In this document: one piece after another, positions 21,655 to 34,684 of the stretch
How the letters are laid out: every line of letters starts with the position of its first letter
How positions within the stretch are numbered: position 1 is the first letter of the stretch
Assembly (NCBI GenBank): GCA_905250115.1
Contig: CAJNOI010000007.1
Coordinates: 239,049-303,048 of the forward strand
Length of the DNA stretch: 64,000 bases
Source: Adineta steineri
Taxonomy: Eukaryota; Rotifera; Eurotatoria; Adinetida; Adinetidae
Direction of reading: 5' to 3'
The notes under the pieces: model-generated
Databases searched by the model: none
What the model saw: the letters and a program-made list of their open reading frames with translations, nothing else
Told to the model about the DNA's origin: nothing
Translations under genes and position numbers: made by a program

Positions 21655-22143
21655 AACTTGGCTATTTTAATTGTAGAAAAAAAAGAACGAAAACAAGAAT
21701 TTACACATATATATATATATATGTACATATGTACATATCGGTCTATTCATGTCAATGAATTTTAAATTCTCTCTCACAGAAAAATGATTTAATCGATCTA
21801 ATAAGGAGAATAGAAAAATTGTCGCTTCTATCGTACATCTTTTCCACAACAAAGACGACAAACCATTTCTTGTATTGAAATACTACATGTAATCGTTGTA
21901 GTACTAATAGTATGAATTCCGGAAGCATAGAGAAGGAAGAAGAAGCAGAAGAAGAAGAAGAAGATTACTTGCTCCTTTTTTTTTCTCTTTTTTGGAATTA
22001 TTCGATCGTTGTTAAGAAAAAAGACGGAAAAAAAAGAACAGGAAAAGAAGAAAAAACATCGACAAACATGTTTGACGTTGTTCAATAAGAGAAAAAAGAT
22101 CGTCTTTGTTACTAAACTTAGTTGTCGATGACGATCAACGAAG
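21655..22143. other. Shared 490-base divergent promoter region (M13 peptidase / adhesion GPCR)
   Basis: Lies between the start codons of the leftward peptidase gene and the rightward GPCR gene. It contains an alternating AT/GTACAT block at about 21708-21737 and a purine-rich GAA/AGA tract at about 21930-21965, then poly-A/T runs. No coding frame fits. Confidence 0.55.
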
Positions 22144-25100
22144 ATGAGAATCGTTTTTTTTCTGCATTATATTATCATAGTTACAATTAACAGATTTTAT
22201 TTAACTAGTAAGTAAATGAGAATTTAGTTAACGAAGAAATATTTCTTATTCATAATAGATACATGCAATTCTATATACTATCCACCAACAGAATGTATTG
22301 ATAAACTTGATCATTATGAATGTATTTGTCGACAAGGTCAATTATGGAATGGATATTCATGTGTTGGTATGAAATAGAAAATAATTATTTTTCTGAATAG
22401 AAATCATTCATTTTTCTATTTTTCAGCTGATGCAGTTGATTCAAGACTTGTTTTTAATGGAAGTTATTTTCCATCATATATTGAACTTGATAGTAAAACA
22501 TTTCCACGTATTTCAGAATTAACAATTTCATTTTGGATACGAATATGGCCTAAATTAGATTCACTTTATCATACAATTCTTTATTATAAAATAGGTTTTA
22601 AAATTCTATTTTTTTGCGAAATATTTCTTTATTTATTAATTATTATATAGATGATCATCCTCCTGTTTTATTAGTTTCAATAATTGATAATTCTCGTTTA
22701 CATATAGAATTATTAAATCATATTTATGATGTATCAACACCATTGCCAATGAATCAATGGCATCATGTTTCAATTGCACATCATCTTTCACGAAGTGAAG
22801 GTATCAAAATTATGATCAATGGTTCTCTTGTTGTTGTTTTAATTTCATCAAAACTTTCTTCACATGATAAACGTAATCATCACGCAATTATAAGTAGTGG
22901 TGGTGATTTTTTTGTTGGTCAAACAATACGTACAATAAATGTGACAAGTATTAGTACAACAGAAGATTTTGAATTTGATACACAACGAGCATTTTATGGT
23001 GAAATTGCTTTTTTAAATTTATGGCAAAAAGTTTTATCTGAACATGAATTATCTCAATTAGCAACTGATTGTCATGTACAAAGACAAGAATGTGGTGATG
23101 CTGTTCCTTGGATGGATTTTGTTAATGATATTAAAGGTGGAATTAAAATACATTGGCCATCAGGACTTTATTCATTATTTTGTAAAAACAAATAAAATTT
23201 CTACTATAGATAATCAATTCTTTTATTTAGCTAATTGTCCAACACAACCAATGCTTCATGAATCCTGTAATAATTATTGTCGGAAACTTGAAGGTTTATT
23301 TTTCATTAAATTTTTCATTTAAATTCAAATATTTTCCATTTCTTAGGACCTCATTGTAAAAATGAAAGTCAATTGAGTATAATTTGGCAAAAAGCTGCAG
23401 CTGGTGAAAAAGTTGTAAAACATTGTCCGGGACATGTGAAAAATGGTAGTGCATATCGAACATGTCGACGTATTGAAAAAATAGCACTTTGGACAAATAT
23501 CGATTATAATGAATGTACACATCCATTAATAAATGCAATTGATCAAGAATTAGAAACACCAACAACATCGAATAAAGAAGATATGATTGCACTTCGTGAT
23601 AAATGTGAATTTCTAGCTGATGTAACAACAATGAATTTAACTACAACACAATTATATAGTACAATTGATCTTATTTTACTTATTGAACAAATTGAACGAT
23701 TAAGAAATATTTTAGTAAGACAAACTTTTTGTTTTTTTTGAAAAAAAAAGAAAATATTTTTGTTTTTTTTTAGACAAGTCATTTTGATAGTTTAACACAA
23801 TGGTATTCATCAGCTTATGAACCATTTTATGCAGCTGATGTAAATGCAACTCTATCTATACATCGATATTTAGTTGAAACTATATCAAATTTAATTGATG
23901 AAAGATATTTATCATTATGGATTGGAACAAATCCATTAGGCAATGATTTTATTCGTTTATTAACTGCACTTCAAAGTATAACTATGACTCTTGGACAAGT
24001 CTTAGTTAATGATTGTAAACAATTTCCTGGTTGTGTACATAATATCTATACACCAAATATAAATCAAACAATAAATATATTAAATCGACAAGATTTAAAT
24101 TCATTTTCTTATGAAAATATTGATACGCAAACAAAAGTTGGTTTTATGAATATAAAGAAAATTCCAAATAATAATAATAGAACAACATTAAATTATGATG
24201 ATAAAAATAATGGTAAGAATAAATCTATCAAAAATAATAATATATATAAATATTTAATCTAGGTTCTGGTTGGTATTCTGTATCTATTACAAGTATACGT
24301 ACAGCTCATCTTTATATACCAAATCTTCGATTAGGACGGTAAAATAAATATTTTAATTTTCGTAAATAAATATATTCGATTTATAGAATTTCGAAATATG
24401 ATAATATAAATAGTCATGTTATTTCAATTGATATTAAACTTCGTAAATCAATTCAACAAACAGATCGTCTTTCAACACTTGTACCAATTAGTAATATACC
24501 TGTATTTATAACAATGGGTTATTTAAAAGTAAAATTTTTGTTCTAAGAAATAATTTAAACTATATTTTTTTCTATGAAATAGTATGATAATATCTCAGGT
24601 AATCAATGTGTTTATCTAGATACAACTAATGTATTCACAAATAAACAATACAAGTATATATGAAAATTGAAATTTATTTTATTTAATATCGTTTTTTCTT
24701 TCTTCAGAACAACACTTTTTCGTCAATGGGCTTGGCAAAGTTTACCATCGACATGCAAGATAAATGCAATTCCTATGTCTGATAAAGCTACATGTTCATG
24801 CTTAATTTCAAATGCAACAATTGCCATTACAAGCGATATGTTTGATCCAAAAGTAAATGAAATATTTCTTTATTATCTTATTGTTGATTTAAATTTAGTG
24901 GCGTCCACCGGAATCTCGAATGTATCTGTTTGGTATATTTTCTTATATTGGTTCATTTATTCATATATTGTTTGCATTACTTACATTAATTATGTTGAAT
25001 TATCTTCGGTAATTTAAAAGCTTATTCAAAAATTTCTCCTAATGATTTTTGTTTTAGAACTCACTCATCAGCAGCATATATTCATAAACATTATTCATTT

Positions 25101-26394
25101 GTTTTATGTTGTTCACAAGTTATTTTAATTTTAGCATTCAATGGTATACCATCTAAACATCTATTTCTTTGTCGTGCTGTAGCATTTACAGCACATTTTT
25201 TTATACTTTCATCTTATTGTTGGTTAATGAATGAAGCATTTAATTTATATATTCAAATAACTTATTCAACACATCCAGCTGTTGCTGGTGCGAATGCAGC
25301 TCTTTCCGATGCTGCTTCAAAATATCGATTTTTGGGAATGGGTTATAGTAAGCAAAAATTTCCGACAAGAAAATCTTTTTATAAATATCTCTCTCTCTGT
25401 ATAGTTTTACCTTTTTGTATTGTAACATTATTGGCATCAATTAAAAAATCAACATATTTTTTGCCAGTAAAACTACATTTATGTTTTATTGATCTTGATG
25501 ATTGGTTTAAAATATATTTTATGCCGATATTAGGAATTATATTCGTATGTATAAATTTACGAAAAAACAAAACTTTTATTTTGCGATTATTTGAATAGAT
25601 TACAATTATGGTCATGATTTTTTCAGCTAAACAACATCATGAAAGTTCTTATACAAAAAATGAAAAAGCAAATGAAGTTATTGTGTAAGTATTTTAGAAA
25701 AAAAATATGAATTTATGATTTATATTTTAGAACGTATACTGGTGGTATTTGGTCTCAATTATTTTTAATAACAGTCAGTTGGTCACTCGCCATTTTTCCT
25801 TATTTTTATGATGAAACTATTCTTCGATTATTACATGGATTTTTTAGTAGTTTACAAGTAGAAATTTAAAATTTAATTTTTTTTTCTTAAATGATTTTTA
25901 TTTTGCTTATAGGGAGGTTTTCTTTTTCTTTCATTTTTTTTGTTTAATGATGAGGTAAAATTATTCCCTTTTTTTTCTACATCTAAACTTTTTTATTTTG
26001 TTATCGAAAATAGATTCGTCGTCATTATCGTGATCGTCGTCGTCAGTTACGTCGTATACAATTAACGGAAGTTCCCTATCGTACTTCATCAGCAGAATCT
26101 GATGGTCAACGTTCATCGATTATTGTACCTGCTGTAACACCACAATTATTAGTTGAAACAACGAATTCAATAGTAACAACAACACCCGCAAAAGTAACTT
26201 CAGTTGCATCAGTTTTTACAAATCTTTTAACTAAAAATCGGTCATGTTCGTCAACACGTCATTATGATTATGAAGAAATGAAATGGACATTAAGACGAAA
26301 ATCATCCGATGAAATACTAACATCACGAGAAGTTATTACAAATAAAAATGCTATTAGTAAAGATGCTAAAGATTATCGTGTTACTGTTGTTTAA
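22144..26394 (+). CDS. Adhesion-type (family B2) GPCR with EGF, pentraxin/LamG, hormone-receptor, GAIN/GPS and 7TM regions
   Basis: Eighteen exons joined in frame give 1108 residues. The signal peptide exon is 22144-22207 (MRIVFFLHYIIIVTI). Next come an EGF-like module (22259-22366; CIDKLDHYECICRQGQ), a pentraxin/LamG domain (22427-23181; FWIRIWPKLDS, PMNQWHHVSI, YGEIAFLNLW), a hormone-receptor motif (23347 on; CPGHVKNGSAYRTCRR) and a GAIN-like region. The GPS reads ATCSCLISNATIAI (exon 24708-24852), and seven helices follow (24899-25954). Exon 18 (26014-26394) is the cytoplasmic tail (IRRHYRDRRRQLRRIQ). In this family the extracellular part is self-cleaved at the GPS and the next segment acts as a tethered agonist. 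The expected cleavage H-L-S/T is not seen: the motif has C-L-I-S, so autoproteolysis may be lost. All introns are 44-80 bases. No orthologue can be named. Confidence 0.85.
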
Positions 26395-26583
26395 TTTATT
26401 GAATTGTATATAGACAAATTTTAAATAAAGAAAAAACATTTTTGAATACGAACGTTATTCATATGAGATGATTCACCTGTAATCGTATTCTTGAGTCATG
26501 AAAACAAAAAGAACACGCATATAAAAGCATAAATATTATCTTAATAAACGTACATTCGTTTTTAGAGGATTTTTGTTGCAAGT

Positions 26584-26974
26584 ATGTCTTCAGATGAGTC
26601 ATCATTATTCAAATCATTGACAGATGAAGATAAAGAATTATTTAATTCAGTAAGTTAATTGTATTTATAAAATATTAAATTCATATTGTATCATACAGTA
26701 TAGAGAAGCAATTAACATTCGATTACACGAAGTATTTCCAGATGTACCTGTTGATTATTATTTACAACCAATTAGTATTCATCAGCAATTAGGTTGTGGA
26801 ACATTCTATACATATAAAGTATAATTACTTATTTATTTTAAACAGAATTTCATAATTCTTTTTAAGGTTGCTTTACCTGATAATCAAATCGCTGATGTCG
26901 CTTTTCATCTAGGTGGTAGACGGGTACAGCCACTTGTTGGTCCACCACATTTCGAAATTACTAAAAATAATTAA
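26584..26974 (+). CDS. Stefin/cystatin-like small protein
   Basis: Exons 26584-26649, 26699-26818 and 26867-26974 give 97 residues, the usual stefin (type 1 cystatin) length. There is no signal peptide, as in stefins. A helix-like segment (YREAINIRLHEVFPDV) precedes 'QQLGCGTFYTYKV', in the position of the QVVAG loop and following strand ('QVVAGTNYFIKV' in vertebrate stefins). After it come 'ADVAFHLGG' and 'PLVGPPHFEI'. Stefins inhibit papain-like cysteine proteases through this loop. Here the canonical Q-V-V-A-G is Q-L-G-C-G, so inhibition is uncertain. The gene follows the GPCR by 190 bases on the same strand. An unrelated small beta-sheet protein is the main alternative. Confidence 0.5.
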
Positions 26975-28312
26975 TTAAATATTAAACAATCAAAGATTAC
27001 ATGTATTTTATAATACGACAGTTTTAATTAAAATACTTTATTTTTGTTATTATCAACGATTTTGTTTAATAAAAAGAAAAGGATAAGAAGATATTGAACA
27101 ACAAATTGTTACCCTATTAGCTTAAATGTACAAAGCGTCTTAAAAATTACGGTCATCCGAATTTTATTCTTATAAATCAAATTCATGAATACAGTAGAAT
27201 AGATATTTGATTTTGTAAAACTTGAATAAATGCTATGTCATGCACCCGTCTGCAGTCTTTTATGACTCAATCGAAGTTTTATTAGTATCTTTTGTTTTCT
27301 TTATGCGAAAATAAAACCATAGCAAATATTTGTAAATCGTAGAGTAATATTTCAATGTTTCAAAGCACATAATAACAATCAAAATTCGAATAAATGTTGA
27401 AACTGAAAAGATACCCATTATTTATTACACTGAAAAAAGACTAGTTCCGATAATACACCTAGAAGTAATCGTTTTTCAATAGTATAGATAAAATTTATTG
27501 TCTTATTTTGCACAAAAGCTCGGTCAGTAGTAGAATTCAAATATATAGTAGAGTATGCCGACTCTCTATGTTATAGCAGAAGCAAGTTTGAAAATGAATT
27601 TTTTTCACATTAATAATAAATCTGATTTTTATTTGTATAAGGTCAAATAATAGGATAAATTCAATCTATTTTTTAAACAAACGAATTTTAAATTATATTG
27701 CTCAAAGTTCAAGATCTTCTGAGATCATAGTCTTTTTCAAGAATATTCATTTTCATTTCTAAATTAAAACATGTATCAATGAATAACTAATGTAACCATT
27801 AAGATCTAATTTTTATTTCTCAATTTTTGTTTTTAATCTTCCTCATAATTTTAGTTTGTCTCTATTTTTTGTTTCTGTTTTCATCATCACAAAAGCTCGT
27901 GGATAACAAAGACATAAACAATACACACACACACAAAGAAAAAGGAAATTCGAATTTGAACACATCAAAAAGAGAGAGAGACAAGAAATAAAAAATAAAC
28001 GTGAGAAAAAAACAAAGAAACATCAGCCTTCTACATACACATTTTATTTTCCACGCAAAAAGATAGTCAAATTTGGTTTTGGTTTTCTTCATTTGTTTAT
28101 CTTTTGCTGGAAATTCAACAACAATAACAAAATGAGTTTAATTACCTTGGATGATATATACGTCAATGTACTAATATATACATACAAACAATGACAAACA
28201 ACAAGAAACAGAAAATAGGATACAAAGAAAAGGAAATGTCTTCATTCGAGATAGAATTGAGAGTCCAAATAATAATGATGATGATAATATAATCAAGAAA
28301 GATTTTGTGTGT
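26975..28312. other. Intergenic, AT-rich, convergent gene ends
   Basis: Lies between the 3' ends of the stefin-like gene (rightward) and SUMO (leftward). It contains a short CA microsatellite near 27920 and GA-rich runs near 27970. No coding-like frame was found. The right end (below 28313) should contain the SUMO 3' UTR, possibly several hundred bases. Confidence 0.5.
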
Positions 28313-28813
28313 TTAACATGAACCGCCAACCTAAAATAGAAATTAATTTATTTAGATTTTTGAAAAGGTTTTTTTCTATATTTACTTGTTCTTGATATAC
28401 ATCAATGGTATCATTATCTTCCATTTCTAGAAGCTTGGGAGTTTCATCATCATTAATTCGTTTACCATCAAATAGAAACCTAAGAAATTTAAAATTTAAA
28501 ACCAAAGTTCTTCCTTTAAAATAATTATTTACCGCAAACTACCAACTGCGACACCTAAATAAATAAAATTTTTTAATTAAATTTCAATTAATATATTAAT
28601 TTTACCTTGCCGTTCAGCATATGATTTTTTCAATTTACCCATTGAGGTTGTCATTTTTACTTTGAAATGAACTTCACCTATAGAAAAATAAAATAAAAAA
28701 AGAATTCTTTAAATAAATGATAACTAACTATTGTCTTGTCCAACAACTCTAAGTTTAATATATTCATCATTTTTGCTTGTATTATTGCTATTTGTAGCGT
28801 CAGCCGAAGACAT
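28313..28813 (-). CDS. SUMO: SUMO (small ubiquitin-like modifier)
   Basis: Five exons (28813-28729, 28677-28606, 28554-28533, 28479-28386, 28330-28313) give 96 residues. The sequence runs '[11 protein letters not shown]', '[19 protein letters not shown]', '[18 protein letters not shown]' and '[18 protein letters not shown]', followed by SC and a stop. The ubiquitin-fold and diglycine are diagnostic; SENP proteases would remove the two residues after GG before conjugation to lysines of target proteins. The N-terminal tail has no obvious psi-K-x-E site, so poly-SUMO chains may form poorly (inference). One exon is only 22 nt, and the last carries six codons. The start Met is the only one in frame near the acidic N-terminus. 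Confidence 0.95.
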
Positions 28814-31800
28814 TTTTTTTTCCTCTGAAACAAAAAAAAACGAAAGTAATCTTCTACTGTTGAATAAACGGATATTTCACTCTTCATATGAGTGAATGTG
28901 TGCCGAGAATTTTAATAGATAGATTTCTTTTTTGAGAAATAAAAAAGAGAGTGCATAGAATGTTCTAGAAAATGATAATGATTGGTTTATATTTAGAAAA
29001 ATTAACTTAGTTATGCATTGTAATGGATAAATAGAGCTACTAGCTATGACAAATATGATGTTAGATGACGCTCATATCGTTAAACAGTGGCGTCCTCTTT
29101 CTCTCATTCTCTCTTTTTTTTCTTTCTTTCTTTTCTTCGTATTTATCTAGTTATCACGTGTCACAATTGGTCATAGCGGACCTCTCGAGGGTATTTTGCT
29201 ACGCCTGAATAATTTGTGCACTTAACTTACGAATGAAATAAAACAGACCAAACATTTTATTATTATTATTATTAAATATACATGAATTTATAAAGCGAAA
29301 TAATTACTTTTTAACAGAAAAGAAAAAAAAATGCCTACTGTAGTCAGAAGCATACGATTATAGCTATAGTTCTTTTTCAAATAAAAGATATTTACTTTGC
29401 AAATTTCAAGGTAAATGATGAAAAAAGAAAACAAATAGAAACATGGTTACACAATTAGTCATTAATAGAGATAAGTATCTTAAATGATGAAATGCAGGTG
29501 AGATCAAGACGTGTATATAAAAGAAAAATAAACATACGTCTAGTGGAATGTTTATAATAGATCATCATGAAAAATCATTTATTTCTTATCGTAATACATC
29601 GTGAGAAAAAAAAGATTGGGGAAAAATTCGATGTGGATCAATGAATTTGCTCTTGATATAATAAAAGAAATATGTTTTATAAGACACTGATAGATATTTG
29701 AAAATAAGTGTACCGATTGACCCCGATTGATATGTTCGATGAATCAACCGGTTTCTTACAGATACTAAATATAGAGTTGTGTTAGACCGTTATTTTTCGT
29801 ATTCAAAAAAATTGGGTATTTTTGGTAGAATCATCAATAATACGGTCAACCTTTTATTTTCAAAAGAAATTTAAAAATCGTTATACACGTTGCAAACTTT
29901 TGATTGGTTACATAATACATTGTCTTAAAACTATTTTAATAATAATAATAAAATTCTCCAACGGAATTTCTTGTTGTTATTTAATAAAGTACATTAATAA
30001 ATTATAAAAACAAGTATTTAGAAGATGATAGAATAGTGTGATACTCCAGAGTCTATCATATCACTTTGTTAACAACTATAAAGATTAGTTGACATTTATT
30101 GCGAAAGCAAGATATTCTCAGATGGTATATAATAATATCTATGACGTAGTTGTCATCTAAGGTTCCCTTCTATAAATGTCATTTACTGAATTTCATTTCG
30201 AATCAAATTTCTTTTATGCAATTTAATTTCAGCTTATACTAACTTGACACAACTATTTATAGTTTATTTGAAAAAGTTATTCAGATCTGATTAGAGTCAT
30301 GACTTGACAATGATGTCTATTCAAACTGTGCAACTGAAATTATCATAGTGTGAATCGTCGTATCTTTCAACATGTTAAATAAAGACTGATCGACAGTACT
30401 AATTCAATATCTACGATCATATTATAGTGATTGTTTATTAACAGTGTAAATTTATTCGATCATAGATTTTTTTCCTATACAAATAAATATATATGCTACA
30501 TTCTTTTATTTTTTTGTACTTAGAGAACTATATTGAATTGTCGGTAATAATAAACTTAGTGTCATATTTTAAAATATATTCTTTGACGTCATAGTGATAA
30601 ATTTTTTAGTTTGTAAAGTATTCCATATGACATTTAACAATTATGCATGCTCTGTTTATTTAAAGTTTCTTCTAATTTATAAATTATTATTAGTAGACTA
30701 TTAACAAAGTTAATGATGCTTTTAAAATATATCTTAGAAATGAATTAGACCATTTTTTACATTTACATCTATTATTGATGTTGAGTTGACAACCAATCGG
30801 GGGAAAACACATAGATCAAAGAATTCTTTTTTTTTTCGATTAATATTATGTAAAAAATTTCAATTGTTGAAAATTATTTTGTATAAATTAGAATATAAAA
30901 CACTTTTCTTTCATTCTAAAAAATTGACATTAGAATTATTTTTAGCTACAATGTTCCTTTGTTCTTTACGTTCGATGCAACACTTTTCCGACATTAGTTT
31001 TACATGATTTTGATACAAGTTGACTCTATTTTTAGCGCATTGACAGGACTGGGGAACAAATATTTACCATAATAATTATTATAACTACAGAAAAAAAATC
31101 GATCGAAAATTATGCTTTGTCAATTATCAAGATATTTTCTTTTTCTATTAACATTATTAAATTTAAATCATTAGCTTCAATAAAATATACTTCAGTTTAA
31201 AAATGTCTTACTACCGGAAATTAGTTTTTACAAACAAGTGTCTTTCAAAATACAAAAAAGTAAATGATAGTAAACAATCCGATGATATGATTCGAAAAAA
31301 AGCAAGATTACAAATACATATATCGAAGAAAAAAAAATTTCATTTTCCGTTATGTACCTTATATTTTCTTTCAGACAAAGGTAATAATTACATGCACTTT
31401 ACGTATACATTTGTACCAGGGATAGTAATACTAAATCCAATCTGTTAGTTATATGACTTTTCAGCGTATCCTTATGCTTCGATAAAACATGTTCTACTTA
31501 TTTTCCTGATTTTAAGATACAAACAGCTGCATCAACTAATTCTAAAATCATAATTTTTTCTGCAAATTTGCTTAGCTAATAATTACAGGAAACATCAAAA
31601 AATTTTTTTATATACGACTTGTTGCTTGTTGACAACCTAGCGGCTTTTGTTCTGTCTTTGAGAAGAAAATATCTACCCACGTAATGAAAGAATAAGTAAG
31701 CGAGCAAGCGCATAGATGAGTTTTCCATTGAATGCGCTTGTCGAAAGGAATAGAAAAATGACGTAGTTATTATTTTCTTCTTTCATATTGTTTTTGTGTT

Positions 31801-32058
31801 TTTTCTCATTCTCTTTCTCTTCGCGCATATTCAGTACTCGTCTTAAAACGCCTACCACTGTTTCCACCCACACTTTTATAGTTCGGAGAGCAGAGAAAGA
31901 AAGATCTCATTATTTCTGAACGCATAAACCCGATAGGAAGCACATACAAAGTCTTACAGACACACACACGCACACTTAGAAAAAAGAAATAGTAAGTATC
32001 ATTATCATAAATCTTTTGCAGTAAATGTAATCTTTCATTACTCTATAGACATTCAATC
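28814..32058. other. 3.2-kb intergenic region, no gene recognised
   Basis: Left end: SUMO upstream sequence. A pyrimidine-rich tract lies at about 29097-29140 and a GC-richer patch at about 29170-29210 (AGCGGACCTCTCGAGGG ... CTACGCCTG), ~360 bases upstream of the SUMO ATG, which may mark the promoter. The rest is AT-rich with poly-A/T and ATT microsatellite (near 29260-29275). Open frames up to 81 codons (e.g. 31203-31448) show no domain and look accidental. Right end: promoter and 5' UTR of the 32059 gene, with an apparent 5' UTR intron (GTAAGTATC donor near 31992, CTATAG acceptor near 32048). Confidence 0.5.
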
Positions 32059-32761
32059 ATGCAATTCATCTCCTTCTGTCTCTTTACTATTATTTTTGGA
32101 TATTCGTTGGTCATTTCTGCCCCTGTCAATCATAGTAAGATTTTAGTTTTTTTTTAATATTTTTTCATATGGTTAATGATGATGATATTATTTAGCAGTT
32201 CCTATTACTGATGAAGCCAAACATCAAAAAGCAACTGAAATTGCTAGTCGTCTTCTAAAAGAAATTGCCGGTGAACAAACTGAATCTCATCATTTAGTAC
32301 AATCGACAAGTAATGAAGAAAATAAAGATACAAATGTTGCTGAAACTCATTCAAAAACCGAAAAAGTTGAACCATTGATTTCAACATCCAATGATGAAAG
32401 CAGTGCTGAAGATGAAAGTGAAGAACTTGAATTAATGCCAACAATCGATGAAGTATATGAAATCTATAATAATAATAATAACAAATATGCTCAAGTATCG
32501 AATGATGATGATGATGAATCTTCATCAGAAACTCTTGATGATGGTGATTATTTTCTTCCAATTAGTCGAGATCAATTAGTGAGATATTTAGCCAATGAAG
32601 ACGAACGTATGTTATTGAAATTAAATTTTAAATAAAAACAAATTTCTATTTTTCTAGATGATGAACATTTAATATCAGCACTACAAACACAAATAATGGA
32701 TGATCGTATGATGACAGCAGAAAATCATCAACAACAACGACGACGCCGTTCAGTGTACTAA
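32059..32761 (+). CDS. Acidic secreted precursor ending in a tetra-Arg site
   Basis: Exons 32059-32134, 32199-32606 and 32658-32761 give 195 residues. The signal peptide MQFISFCLFTIIFGYSLVIS ends at AP. A Glu/Asp/Ser-rich middle follows (SSAEDESEELELMPTIDEVY, DDDDESSSETLDDGD), then a helical 'LPISRDQLVRYLANEDE' stretch. The C-terminus is QQQRRRRSVY. There are no cysteines outside the signal peptide. The polybasic site three residues from the end would suit a proprotein convertase, so a neuropeptide-like or secretory-granule protein is possible, but no known peptide is recognised. The intron 1 acceptor is a tandem TTTAGCAG (NAGNAG), so two isoforms differing by one residue are possible. Confidence 0.65.
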
Positions 32762-33053
32762 AATATAAACGATTGTTATTTTATTCCATATATTTATATT
32801 TAATGATAAAAGGTTGAAAGCGAAAAAAAGGTCAAATTGTTGTTTTCAAAACAACGAAAAGAAAAAAAAGATCATGATTCAAAAAAAAAATATATTTTTA
32901 TTTATATTCTTTTATTCGTTGTATATAACTATCCGTGTTGTATATGTGTGTGAATCTGTCACAAAAAAAGATTATTTACAGAAAAAAGAAATGTGGTCTC
33001 CAAATAAATCCAGTCTTTTTTTCTTGTTTGTTTTTAATATATATATATATGTT

Positions 33054-34684
33054 TTATTCACCATCACTGCTACTTCGATAAACACGAAGAATATCATCAA
33101 CTGGAGCTCGACATATTGGACATTTCATACGAGTTGTAGAAGTTGTTTCTCGAAGATTTAATCCGCATATATAACAAACACATAGATGACCACAACGATA
33201 GAGTACTGTATCAACAATAGCTGTTAAACATATTGTACAATGTCCAGCATTTATTGGATGACTTGATGAAGGTATTGTTGATAAGGAATTATTAGCAATA
33301 GAACTAGCTACTTCTTGTCGTAGAGATCTTTGCATATCCATTTGCATTGAAAACATTAATTGTAACATATGTTGCATGTTATCAAGACGTGATGATAGTT
33401 CATCAATACTTGAAGTAGGCTATAGAGAAAGAAAAAAAGAGAGAGAATTCATATTAATTATAATATGAGAAAAATAATTCTACGAGAGAAGTATTAGCTG
33501 TTGTTCGATTAGAAATAAATGTCGGACGAGTATGTGGTAGTGGAATAGCTGTTGCTTCACGTTCTGATTGTAGTGGTGGTGGTGGTGTTCCTTGTTCCAA
33601 ACGAGTCTACACATATTGAATATATATATATGTATACACATTGTTAAGATGAATAGACTTACTAAAACATTTTGTTCAAGATGTGTACGAAAATCACTTT
33701 CTAAAGCACTTGTTACTAATTGTCGATGAACAAGATCACTGATTTCTAAGACGATGATTTCACGTTGTAATTGTGTTATTGTTTGCCATGCATTTATTTC
33801 CCTTTCTTGTCTATAGAATAAAAAAAAAGAACAAATATTAATTTAATAGAAGAATACGTGATTGAAATATAATACCTTTCAAGATTAAAGGGTTCATGTA
33901 TTGAATTTGATGGAATCTGTGAACGTTCTTGTCCTATTCTAATTGATGGTACACTTAGTGAAAATGAAGGTAAATCTTGTGTAATTTGTGAATGTAATTG
34001 TTCCCTATTAATATGTGCGAATTCTTGTGTAATTTGTGAACGTAATTGTTCCCTTCTATATTGCCTGAATGTGTGTGGCATTGGTGGTGCTGGTGGAATT
34101 TGTTGTATTAATGTCACTGGTCGTGGTTCAATCGAACGACGAATAGCATTTTCAAGATCTTGTCGAAATGATGCACTACTTAATGCAGCTGATACACATC
34201 GACGATTAGCTAATGCATCAATATCAGCAATATGTGCACTAGGTACAATAGGTCTCGTCGATGGCACACGTACATTATGTTGTTGTTGTTCTTGTTCTTG
34301 CTGTTGTTCTTGAATATTGTTTAGAAAAGTTTGAATTCTTGTACGATTTGATCGTCCTGTTACAGGTCGTTCACCAAAACGTAGATGACGTAGTTCAAAC
34401 ATAACTTCAACACGTTGTTGTTCGATAAAACGTGTAAATGCATCAACTTCTGTTTCAAATGCAGATAATGCAACATCTTCTTCACTTCTAGAACTTGAAC
34501 TATATTCAGATTCATATCCATTTTCAATAACATTCGTTGTCATTTGTTCACCTGAATAGTTCGATATGAAATATTAACAAACTATAGTTTTTAATCAAAC
34601 ACCTTTATTAACAACTACTGGCTCATTAACTCTTTCGCCAGAAGGTATATTCAAATTTGTTACAGTTATATATTCGTCCGTCAT
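33054..34684 (-). CDS. Neuralized-type RING E3 ubiquitin ligase, no NHR domain
   Basis: Five exons (34684-34603, 34551-33876, 33810-33663, 33606-33484, 33419-33054) give 464 residues. The C-terminal RING reads CTICLTAIVDTVLYRCGHLC, then CYICGL, a basic gap, CPICRAPVDDILRVYRS; the CGHLCVCYxC pattern with C-terminal 'VYRS' is typical of the Neuralized/RNF RING subtype. The N-terminal part is acidic/Ser-rich (ESEYSSSSRSEEDVALSAFE). A 'FELRHLRFGERPVTGRSNRTR' segment resembles a conserved region seen in some RING proteins without NHR domains, and a Gln-rich coil (QEQQQEQEQQQ) follows. Two near-identical 'REQL.SQITQ' units lie near residues 190-210. A predicted coiled coil (AWQTITQLQREIIVLEISDL) may mediate dimerisation. 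Substrate unknown. Confidence 0.75.
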
